Assembly: GCA_003449595.1 (NCBI GenBank)
Contig: DMHB01000193.1
Location: forward strand, 1-11,324
Reading direction: 5' to 3'
Origin: Microscillaceae bacterium
GTDB taxonomy: Bacteria; Bacteroidota; Bacteroidia; Cytophagales; Microscillaceae
Length of the DNA: 11,324 nucleotides
Positions 1 to 5,871 of this stretch are shown piece after piece; the first letter of the stretch is position 1, and each line of letters starts with the position of its first letter. The position numbers and the translations under genes were made by a program. The notes beneath the pieces were generated by a model that was not told the origin of the DNA, ran no database searches, and saw only the letters and a program-made list of their open reading frames with translations.

Positions 1-135
1 TAAATTTCTATTGCGCCAATCTCTTTTGGTATATTGTACTGTATCAAAAAGTATAAATTCATCAACATAGTTCATCATATCAAAATAGCCTTTCCAGGGA
101 ATATAGTTGGGCTGCACAATGGCTACTTTTTTCAT
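1..135 (-). CDS. WbqC-family protein, 5' part (truncated by the window edge)
   Basis: Minus-strand reading from the ATG at 135-133 gives 45 codons that run off the left edge without a stop. The start reads MKKVAIVQPNYIPWKGYFDM, followed by a segment ending VQYTKRDWRNRNL. This is the typical N-terminus of the WbqC-like family: an 'aI.QPnYiPw.GYfd' opening, then 'D.vqy.kr.w.NRn'. Family members are usually 200-250 residues, so only about the first fifth is visible. WbqC-like proteins occur in surface-polysaccharide and glycan loci; their exact chemistry is poorly defined. The gene is divergent from the vault-like gene, with 141 nt between the two start codons. Family assignment rests on the N-terminal signature alone, but that signature is distinctive. 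Confidence 0.8.
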   Translation of the reverse strand, partial: MKKVAIVQPNYIPWKGYFDMMNYVDEFILFDTVQYTKRDWRNRNL

Positions 136-148
136 AGTATAGGGTAGA

Positions 149-158
149 TTATCGATAA
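149..158. promoter_or_regulatory. TTATCGATAA perfect palindrome, possible operator
   Basis: A 10-bp perfect palindrome, TTATCGATAA, lies 13 nt upstream of the WbqC start codon. It is immediately downstream of the candidate WbqC -7 box. The position would suit a repressor site or the start of the 5' leader, but a palindrome this short can occur by chance in AT-rich intergenic DNA. Confidence 0.2.
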
Positions 159-164
159 GGGCTG

Positions 165-193
165 TAAAATTAATCAGAATTTTTAAGCACAAA
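165..193 (-). promoter_or_regulatory. Candidate Bacteroidota promoter for the WbqC-family gene
   Basis: Read on the minus strand, a TTTG (193-190) is followed after 17 nt by TAATTTTA (172-165). This matches the Bacteroidota -33 TTTG / -7 TAnnTTTG consensus except for the last base. Transcription would start near 159, giving a leader of about 24 nt before the ATG at 135. Support is from motif and position only. Confidence 0.35.
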
Positions 194-258
194 TCGACCC
201 TTTTGCACGATTTTTTCTAAATTTATTATGCGCTATCATTTACGTAGTCTATACACTT

Positions 259-272
259 CAAAAATACATTTG
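259..272. promoter_or_regulatory. Overlapping divergent -7 boxes just before the vault-like gene
   Basis: The plus strand reads TACATTTG at 265-272, a perfect TAnnTTTG -7 box ending 4 nt before the vault ATG at 277. The minus strand reads TATTTTTG at 266-259, also a perfect match, and the two share the TA at 265-266. If the plus-strand box is used, transcription would begin about at the start codon, giving a leaderless or nearly leaderless mRNA. The only -33-like sequence upstream is a weak TTTA at 239-242. No Shine-Dalgarno sequence precedes the ATG. Confidence 0.3.
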
Positions 273-276
273 ACTT

Positions 277-2778
277 ATGAACGAACCGAATCGTGAACGT
301 GATCTTGTACTTGCTCCCAATGAATTTGCTTTTATTTCCGACCAAACCAAGGGCAATATCAATGTATATGTAGGCCCTTACAAAACCAGCTTAGCCAACA
401 CCGATAAGCCGGTTCTTTTTGATGCGGTGGTAAAGCGATTCGAAAAATGTAACTTAGAAGAATCTATCCAAACCTTTACTACAGCGCCCGAAGGATGGTA
501 TATTGTGCTGAAAAACCCTGCCCGCGATAGCCAGCAGCCCAAAGTAGGCACTTCCAATAACCTCAGCGACTTGAACATCGGGCGGAAGGTCAACATTCCG
601 GGGCCTATCTTTTTTGCCCTTTGGCCCGGACAAATGGCGCGGGTCATTCCGGGGCATCATCTCCGCTCTAACCAATATTTGTTGGTGCGGGTGTACGACG
701 AAGAAGAGGCACGCAACAACTGGGGCAAAGCCGTCATCAAAACCAAAACCGAAAACGCCGACGAAAATGCTGCCACTACCACCGAGCAAATTCCTGACCT
801 AACAATGGGCAAAACGTTGGTCATCAAAGGCGAAAATGTGTCTTTTTACATTCCTCCGACCGGTGTCGAGGTGGTGCGCGACGAAAACGACGAGTATGTG
901 CGCGAAGCCGTTACCTTAGAGCGCTTAGAATATTGTATTTTGTTAGACGAAAACGGTAACAAACGCTTTATACAAGGCCCTGCGGTGGTTTTCCCCGAGC
1001 CAACCGAGGTGTTTGTAGTGCGCAACAATGCCCGCAAGTTCAAAGCCATCGAACTCAACGAAATGGCAGGCTTGTATATCAAAGTCATTGCTCCTTACGA
1101 AGAAGGCGGCAAGGCTTACAAAGTGGGCGACGAATTGTTTATCACCGGCAAAGACCAAATGATTTACTACCCTCGCCCCGAGCACGCCTTGGTGAAGTAT
1201 GGCAAGAAAGAAAAACATTATGCCATTGCTATACCGCCGGGCGAAGGCAGGTATTATATGAACCGCAAAACCGGCACAATCGCCCTTCAGCGCGGACCGG
1301 CCATGTTTCTGCCCGACCCACGTGAGTTTGTAATGATTCGCCGCATTCTCAGCCCCAAGCAAGTAGCCCTTTGGTTTCCGGGAAACCAAGAAGCCTTGGC
1401 CTACAATCAAAAACTGCAAGAGCTAACCAAAAGCGATCAGTTTAGGGATTTTATAGAGGCCAACGAAGTGGAAAGTTATGCCTTAGAGCAACAAGAGGCC
1501 GAACTTATGGCGCAATCGGCTGCCATACCTTCTAAAAAGGAAAAAGCTTCTAAGCAAATCGCCAGCGAAGAATTTACCCGCGACACCGCCTTCACACCGC
1601 CCCGTATGCTGGTGCTCGACAACAAATACGATGGTGCTGTTACGCTCAATATTTGGACTGGCTATGCCGTGCTCGTTGTTAGCAAAACCGGTACGCGCAA
1701 GGTAATCGTTGGCCCCGAAAACTATTTGCTGGAATATGACGAAAGCATCGAAGCGATGGAGCTTTCTACTGGCACGCCCAAAAACGAACAAGAAACTCTT
1801 AAAACGGTGTATTTGCGGGTATTGCACAATAAAATTTCTGACATTATCCAAGCCGAATCTGCCGATTTCACGCAAGTGAGCATTCATTTGTCTTACCGCG
1901 TAAACTTTGAAGGTGAGCCTGACAAGTGGTTCAATGTCGAAAACTTTATCAAATTTTTGACCGATCACATGCGCTCGTTTATTAGCAATGTGGTCAAAAA
2001 GCACACGATTATGGATTTCTATGGCAAGGGCATCGAAATTATCCGCGATGCTGTATTGGGCAAAGCCGTAGAAGGAGGCAAACGCACAGGCCGGTTGTTT
2101 GAAGAAAACGGGATGCGTATTTACGACATCGAAGTTTTTGACATCCGCCTCAGCGATACCAGCCTCGAAAACTTGTTGATTGCTTCGCAGCAAGATGTAA
2201 TCAAACAAACCTTGCGCATTGCTTCCGAAAAACGCAAATTGGAGTTTACCCAAGAAAGCGAAGTGATAGCACAACAAATCGCTGAAATTCAATCGCTTAC
2301 CAAGCAAAAGACCTTTCAGTTGCAAAGTCAGGAAACGGTGCGTGAATTGGAATTGCTGATGTCGAAAGCCGATGCCGAAATCAAAGTGCAGCAGAAAAAC
2401 TTGGAGGCCAAACTCGAAGAGCAAGATATTCTAAGCGAAATCAATGCCTCGGAATTGGAACGCAAACGGGAAAATGAAGACCTGCGCCTCGAAATAGCCC
2501 AAAAAGAGTTGACGCAATATTTGGAAGAGCTGCGCGGCGAAGTAGAAGGCTTGGTTTCCAAAGCACAGGCCATCTCGCCGGCTTTGATTTCTGCCCTACA
2601 GGCTTTCGCCGACAAGGCACTGGCCGAGCGTATGGCCGAGTCGATGTCGCCGCTGGCTATTTTGGGTGGCAAGAGCGTGGCCGAAGTATTTTCCAATATG
2701 CTGAAAGGTACTTCGTTGGCCAACGTGGTGCAGCAAAACGGCCAACACCTCAAAGAGCGTAACGAAGACGAAGCGTAA
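277..2778 (+). CDS. mvp: Bacterial major vault protein (MVP) homologue
   Basis: An 833-residue protein collinear with eukaryotic MVP, the self-assembling shell protein of vault particles. Residues 8-360 form MVP-type beta repeats: NPARDS at 80-85 and ALWPGQ at 114-119 match human repeat 2, and YCILLDENG at 219-227 matches human repeat 6. A Gln/Glu/Ala-rich linker (about 366-440) precedes the last repeat (441-500). Residues 505-640 match the SPFH-like shoulder, with AESAD at 526-530, IIRDAVLG at 588-595 and FEENGM at 608-613. Residues 641-760 are a continuous charged coiled coil, the cap helix. Residues 764-815 (AISPALISAL, then SPLAILGG) match the cap ring. There is no signal peptide or membrane segment, so it is probably cytoplasmic. 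Human MVP has about 893 residues. An in-frame TGA at 271-273 fixes the ATG as the first possible start. The gene is single and followed by a terminator. Vault function in bacteria is unknown. Confidence 0.92.
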   Translation: MNEPNRERDLVLAPNEFAFISDQTKGNINVYVGPYKTSLANTDKPVLFDAVVKRFEKCNLEESIQTFTTAPEGWYIVLKNPARDSQQPKVGTSNNLSDLNIGRKVNIPGPIFFALWPGQMARVIPGHHLRSNQYLLVRVYDEEEARNNWGKAVIKTKTENADENAATTTEQIPDLTMGKTLVIKGENVSFYIPPTGVEVVRDENDEYVREAVTLERLEYCILLDENGNKRFIQGPAVVFPEPTEVFVVRNNARKFKAIELNEMAGLYIKVIAPYEEGGKAYKVGDELFITGKDQMIYYPRPEHALVKYGKKEKHYAIAIPPGEGRYYMNRKTGTIALQRGPAMFLPDPREFVMIRRILSPKQVALWFPGNQEALAYNQKLQELTKSDQFRDFIEANEVESYALEQQEAELMAQSAAIPSKKEKASKQIASEEFTRDTAFTPPRMLVLDNKYDGAVTLNIWTGYAVLVVSKTGTRKVIVGPENYLLEYDESIEAMELSTGTPKNEQETLKTVYLRVLHNKISDIIQAESADFTQVSIHLSYRVNFEGEPDKWFNVENFIKFLTDHMRSFISNVVKKHTIMDFYGKGIEIIRDAVLGKAVEGGKRTGRLFEENGMRIYDIEVFDIRLSDTSLENLLIASQQDVIKQTLRIASEKRKLEFTQESEVIAQQIAEIQSLTKQKTFQLQSQETVRELELLMSKADAEIKVQQKNLEAKLEEQDILSEINASELERKRENEDLRLEIAQKELTQYLEELRGEVEGLVSKAQAISPALISALQAFADKALAERMAESMSPLAILGGKSVAEVFSNMLKGTSLANVVQQNGQHLKERNEDEA

Positions 2779-2800
2779 TAATCATTTGAAGTGATTTAAC

Positions 2801-2839
2801 AAGCCGGTTGAGCAAAAAAACTCAATCGGCTTTTGTTTT
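2801..2839 (+). terminator. Intrinsic terminator of the vault-like gene
   Basis: A 12-bp stem (AAGCCGGTTGAG, 2801-2812; CTCAATCGGCTT, 2821-2832, with one G-U pair) encloses the 8-nt loop CAAAAAAA. It runs into the T-rich tail TTTTGTTTT. It begins 22 nt after the vault stop codon and is a textbook rho-independent terminator, which separates the vault gene from the downstream hydrolase gene. Confidence 0.85.
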
Positions 2840-2861
2840 CGATGGGTCGGTGCTAACTTAC
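2832..2861 (+). promoter_or_regulatory. Weak candidate promoter for the hydrolase-FkbM pair
   Basis: TTTG at 2832-2835, inside the terminator tail, is followed after 18 nt by TAACTTAC (2854-2861). This is only a partial match to TAnnTTTG. The space between the terminator and the ATG at 2893 is about 50 nt, so any dedicated promoter must lie here. This pair is the best I can see, but it is weak. Confidence 0.22.
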
Positions 2862-2892
2862 GCCACCATTTCACACAACATTTTACAAATCT

Positions 2893-3699
2893 ATGTTACA
2901 AGCTAAACAATCCTTTTTATTCTTCCTGTTGGGCATTTGTGCCTTATCTGCGAAAGCACAAGATTTTGCCCTTGCCCAATTGAACAACTCACCCCGCCAC
3001 CACGAATGGGCGCAGGTGGTGTACGACAACCGCACGGTACACTGCTTTGTGGCCTATCCTGAAAAGCCTAACAAAACCCAAGCCGTGGTCGTAATCCACG
3101 AAAATCGTGGCCTAAACGACTGGGCACGCAGCTTTGCCGACCAGTTGGCCGGCGAAGGGTATTTGGTCATCGCCCCCGATTTGCTTTCAGGGTTTAGTGC
3201 CGACAAACAAAGAACCAGCGATTTTGCCAATAGCGACGATGCCCGCACGGCCATCTCGCAGCTCAACGCCGACCAAATCACCAACGATTTGAAAGCAGTA
3301 GTGGCATTTACCAAGCAAATTCCTTCGTGCGATGGTACTGTTTCCGTGGCCGGATTTTGCTTTGGTGGTTCGCAAGCCTTCCGTTTTGCCACCAATGCCG
3401 GCGAATCTATCAAGCAAGTAATGGTTTTTTATGGCACTGCCCCCACCGATGTAGATGCCTTGGGCAAAATCAAAGTGCCGGTTTTTGGATTTTATGGCGG
3501 CAACGACAACCGCGTCAATGCCACCATTCCCGATACAGAAAATGTACTGAAAGCCAACGGGAAAACATATACTTACACCATTTATGAAGGAGCTGGCCAC
3601 GCTTTTATGCGCTTGGGCGACGACCCAGCCGGGAGCGAGGAAAACAAAGCAGCCCAAAAAGCCTCTTGGGAAAAACTGCGCCAGATTTTAGGAGAATAA
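2893..3699 (+). CDS. Secreted dienelactone hydrolase family protein (alpha/beta hydrolase)
   Basis: A 268-residue alpha/beta hydrolase with an N-terminal signal peptide (hydrophobic 8-19, predicted cleavage after AKA at 20-22), so it is exported to the periplasm or beyond. The dienelactone-hydrolase signature is complete. The nucleophile Cys156 sits in GFCFGG (154-159), the acid is Asp205 in YGGNDNR, and the base is His236 in EGAGHAF. Glu70 in VIHENRG corresponds to the glutamate that controls the cysteine in classical DLH. Cysteine rather than serine as nucleophile favours the DLH family over generic esterases. The natural substrate cannot be read from sequence; no aromatic-degradation genes lie nearby, so true dienelactone hydrolysis is unlikely. 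It starts 114 nt after the vault stop, behind the terminator, and is followed after 19 nt by the FkbM gene, with which it probably shares a transcript. Confidence 0.88.
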   Translation: MLQAKQSFLFFLLGICALSAKAQDFALAQLNNSPRHHEWAQVVYDNRTVHCFVAYPEKPNKTQAVVVIHENRGLNDWARSFADQLAGEGYLVIAPDLLSGFSADKQRTSDFANSDDARTAISQLNADQITNDLKAVVAFTKQIPSCDGTVSVAGFCFGGSQAFRFATNAGESIKQVMVFYGTAPTDVDALGKIKVPVFGFYGGNDNRVNATIPDTENVLKANGKTYTYTIYEGAGHAFMRLGDDPAGSEENKAAQKASWEKLRQILGE

Positions 3700-3718
3700 C
3701 CCGGGTTCATTTATTCAG

Positions 3719-4567
3719 ATGGCCACTATGAAAGCTCATACCCGTTTAGTCCATACGCTCGTTTATTGGCTTCGACTTAGTCGTTTGCTCGTTTGGCTCA
3801 AACGGTTTCACCCTTTCTTTGGCAAATTCATTCCGCTGCCTTCTTTTTTTCCTTCGCCAACCTATTACACGGTGCGCCGGAACGGGGCAGTGTTTCGCCT
3901 CGATGTATCGGATTTTATGCAGTGGCATATTTTCGCCGACTTAGAAGACGACTCGTGGCAGCAAGCCGCGCTGCATCTTCAAAGCAATGCCCTTGTGGTG
4001 GATGTGGGTGCGAATGTAGGCGCTTTTTCCTTGAAATTGGCGCAACAAATTGTGCAAAATCAAACAATTACTGCTTGCCGCATCATTGCTTTCGAACCCA
4101 ATCCCACCATTTTCGAACGTTTAGCAACAAACCTTCAGCTCAATTCAGCAGCATTGCAGGCCGTAGTGCAGCTCGAACAATTGGCCTTAGGACATCAAGC
4201 CAGCGAAATGGCTTTTGTATTCAGCCCTACCAATTCAGGCGGCGGACGGCTCAGCAACCAAGGCGAGGTAAAAGTAAAGACAGAACGCTTTGACGATTAT
4301 TGGCAGCGCATAGGCAAGCCTATGGTTTGTTTTATGAAAATTGTTGTCGAAGGGTTTGAACCCTTTGTCATCGATGGCGCCACCGAATGTTTGGCCATCT
4401 GTCGCCCTGTTTTGTACATCGAAATGACCGAGCAATGGTTCCAAAGCCAAGGTCGTTCATCTGCCGAAATACTGACTTTATTAGATCGGCTTTCTTATGA
4501 ATACACCTTGCCCTCGCCTGTTCCTGCACAATACAACCTGCTGGCCATTCCCCGCAAGGGGCAATAA
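3719..4567 (+). CDS. FkbM-family SAM-dependent methyltransferase
   Basis: A 282-residue class I methyltransferase of the FkbM type. The SAM-binding motif I is DVGANVGAFS at 95-104, with the acidic ribose-binding residue Glu126 in AFEPNP. The family's second signature, normally K-I-D-V-E-G, reads KIVVEGFE at 207-214, so the usual aspartate is Val209. The first 45 residues are basic and hydrophobic without a signal-peptide cleavage site and may be a membrane-proximal extension. FkbM enzymes O-methylate sugars, lipids and natural products; the substrate here is unknown. The start could be the ATG at 3719 or the in-frame ATG at 3728; I keep the longer one. It lies 19 nt after the hydrolase gene. 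Its stop codon is 3 nt from that of the opposing phosphodiesterase gene, with no terminator hairpin between. Confidence 0.85.
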   Translation: MATMKAHTRLVHTLVYWLRLSRLLVWLKRFHPFFGKFIPLPSFFPSPTYYTVRRNGAVFRLDVSDFMQWHIFADLEDDSWQQAALHLQSNALVVDVGANVGAFSLKLAQQIVQNQTITACRIIAFEPNPTIFERLATNLQLNSAALQAVVQLEQLALGHQASEMAFVFSPTNSGGGRLSNQGEVKVKTERFDDYWQRIGKPMVCFMKIVVEGFEPFVIDGATECLAICRPVLYIEMTEQWFQSQGRSSAEILTLLDRLSYEYTLPSPVPAQYNLLAIPRKGQ

Positions 4568-4570
4568 GCC

Positions 4571-5443
4571 TTATCGAATCCTGTCGGGATAATCAGTAAT
4601 CAGACCATCTACCCCCATCGCTTTGAGTTTGGCCGCTTCGGCCACGTCGTTCACCGTCCACGGAATGAGGCGCATCCCCTTTTGGTGAACGGTTTTCACC
4701 AAATCGGGCGTAACCAAGCTAAAATGTGGGCTATACACTTCGGGCACAAAGCCCAACTTTTCGAGATTGTCCGCCAAACCTGCTTGGTTCTCGACCAGCA
4801 AAACCAACTTCTGTTCGGGATGCTGGCGGTTGAGGTATTGCAAGGTGCGTACATCGAACGATTGGATAAAAGTCCGCTCAGCGATGCCCATTTGCTGAAT
4901 AACCTGGTACAACAACTCGGCAAAAACGCCCGGCTCGGGGTGGTAAACCAAATCTCCAGCCGGGGTCGATTTGGTTTCAATGTTGTAGAAAGGCGGCGCA
5001 AGCTGTTTTTCGCGACAGTATTGCTCCACCGCCGTGATTACTTCTATCAAAGTAGGCTTATGCACCGAAATCGGTTGCTGCTCAGGAAAACGCGCATTGC
5101 CACGGCAGCCACAATCGAATTGCTGAACTTCGGTCAAAGTCATCGCATACAAATTGTACTGCCTTTCGTGCTCAGTGGCGATAGGCGTGCCGGTGCTGTC
5201 GTTGCAAATCAAGGCCGCCATAAAGGGTTCGTGCGAAAGTACCACCTGCTGGTCTTTGCTGATCACCACATCCATTTCGAGGGTCATCACACCCCAATCG
5301 AGGGCTTTGAGAAAGCCCGGCAAGCTGTTTTCGGGCAAAAGTCCGCGTGCGCCCCTGTGCCCTTGTAGATCAAAATTTTGTGCCAAGCCTGCTGTATGAA
5401 TAATTGCACACGCCCATAGGAACAATAGCCACTTATAAAGCAT
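4571..5443 (-). CDS. Secreted glycerophosphodiester phosphodiesterase
   Basis: A 290-residue GDPD-family enzyme that cleaves glycerophosphodiesters to glycerol-3-phosphate and an alcohol. A signal peptide is evident, with a hydrophobic stretch at 4-20 and likely cleavage after GLA at 19-21. The catalytic and metal-binding signature is complete: GHRGARGLLPENS at 28-40 (His29, Arg30), LEMDV at 55-59 (Glu56, Asp58), SHEP at 70-73 (His71), and NIETK at 154-158 (Glu156, Lys158). The C-terminus has PWTVND and GVDGLITDYPD, the usual last strand and metal-side loop. Its ATG overlaps the stop codon of the SnoaL-like gene by one base, so it is translationally coupled to that gene. A role in recycling phospholipid head-group products in the periplasm is likely but inferred from the family. 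Confidence 0.92.
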   Translation of the reverse strand: MLYKWLLFLWACAIIHTAGLAQNFDLQGHRGARGLLPENSLPGFLKALDWGVMTLEMDVVISKDQQVVLSHEPFMAALICNDSTGTPIATEHERQYNLYAMTLTEVQQFDCGCRGNARFPEQQPISVHKPTLIEVITAVEQYCREKQLAPPFYNIETKSTPAGDLVYHPEPGVFAELLYQVIQQMGIAERTFIQSFDVRTLQYLNRQHPEQKLVLLVENQAGLADNLEKLGFVPEVYSPHFSLVTPDLVKTVHQKGMRLIPWTVNDVAEAAKLKAMGVDGLITDYPDRIR

Positions 5444-5445
5444 CA
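5441..5445 (-). promoter_or_regulatory. TGATG stop/start overlap (translational coupling)
   Basis: On the minus strand the TGA of the SnoaL-like gene (5445-5443) and the ATG of the phosphodiesterase (5443-5441) share one base. Such overlaps normally mean the downstream gene is translated by ribosomes finishing the upstream one. This supports a single transcript. Confidence 0.75.
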
Positions 5446-5859
5446 GGAAACCGGTTTGACCGAAGATTTCATTTGCTCCAACATAGCGCCCATGGCCTCG
5501 TGTATGGCATTGACAGCCTTCAATGGGCGCACCATTACTTCAAAATCGATGATTTTACCGGCTTCGTTGATTTGGATGAGATCGACTCCTTTGACAGAAA
5601 CATCACCAATTTTGCCGCTAAACTCCAAACACCAATGGTTGCCGGCTATGATTTGGCGCGTATAACTAAAATCTTTCAAAACCACCGTCGCGGCGCGTAA
5701 GTACAAGGCTGTCAGGGCTTTGCCGGTTTGTGGAGTCCAAACCACCGGCGAATGAAAGACTACCTCATCGGCCAAGAGGGGTTCTAACAATTCAGTTTTT
5801 TTGTCTAACACATAGCCCTCCCATTGGTCAAAGGCCGCTTTTTGTGTTTCGTTGAGCAT
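5443..5859 (-). CDS. SnoaL-like / NTF2-like family protein
   Basis: A small protein of 138 residues with the look of the NTF2-like (SnoaL) cone fold. An N-terminal helix (FDQWEGYVLDKKTELLEPLL) is followed by DEVVFHSPVV, the typical 'a.D.vfhsPv' strand. A helix then leads to long beta strands, including LEFSGKIGDV, with KGVDLIQINEAGKIIDFEV as the usual late hairpin. There is no signal peptide, so it is cytoplasmic. Members can be isomerases, hydrolases, polyketide cyclases or non-enzymatic ligand binders, and nothing here identifies the ligand. The gene starts 12 nt after the peptidase stop codon and overlaps the phosphodiesterase start. It therefore sits in the middle of a possible three-gene transcript. 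Confidence 0.8.
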   Translation of the reverse strand: MLNETQKAAFDQWEGYVLDKKTELLEPLLADEVVFHSPVVWTPQTGKALTALYLRAATVVLKDFSYTRQIIAGNHWCLEFSGKIGDVSVKGVDLIQINEAGKIIDFEVMVRPLKAVNAIHEAMGAMLEQMKSSVKPVS

Positions 5860-5871
5860 ATTTTATAGGTA

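Noticed and set aside
136..276. A possible small RNA or vault RNA gene in the intergenic region before the vault gene
   Set aside because: No stable hairpin series, no terminator and no box A/B-like internal promoter are visible. The region is AT-rich and explained by divergent promoters.
1483..2424. A 313-codon open frame on the minus strand inside the vault gene
   Set aside because: It is antisense to the shoulder and coiled-coil region, whose plus-strand translation is clearly MVP-like. The antisense product is Phe/His-rich and looks like a shadow of GAA/AAA codons.
3793..4293. A 166-codon alternative plus-strand frame inside the FkbM gene
   Set aside because: The SAM-binding motif DVGANVG and the FkbM signature lie in the other frame. 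This frame yields a Cys/Arg/Ser-rich shadow sequence.
4682..5368. A 228-codon plus-strand frame opposite the phosphodiesterase gene
   Set aside because: The minus strand carries a complete GDPD catalytic signature and signal peptide over the same bases. The plus-strand translation has no family features.
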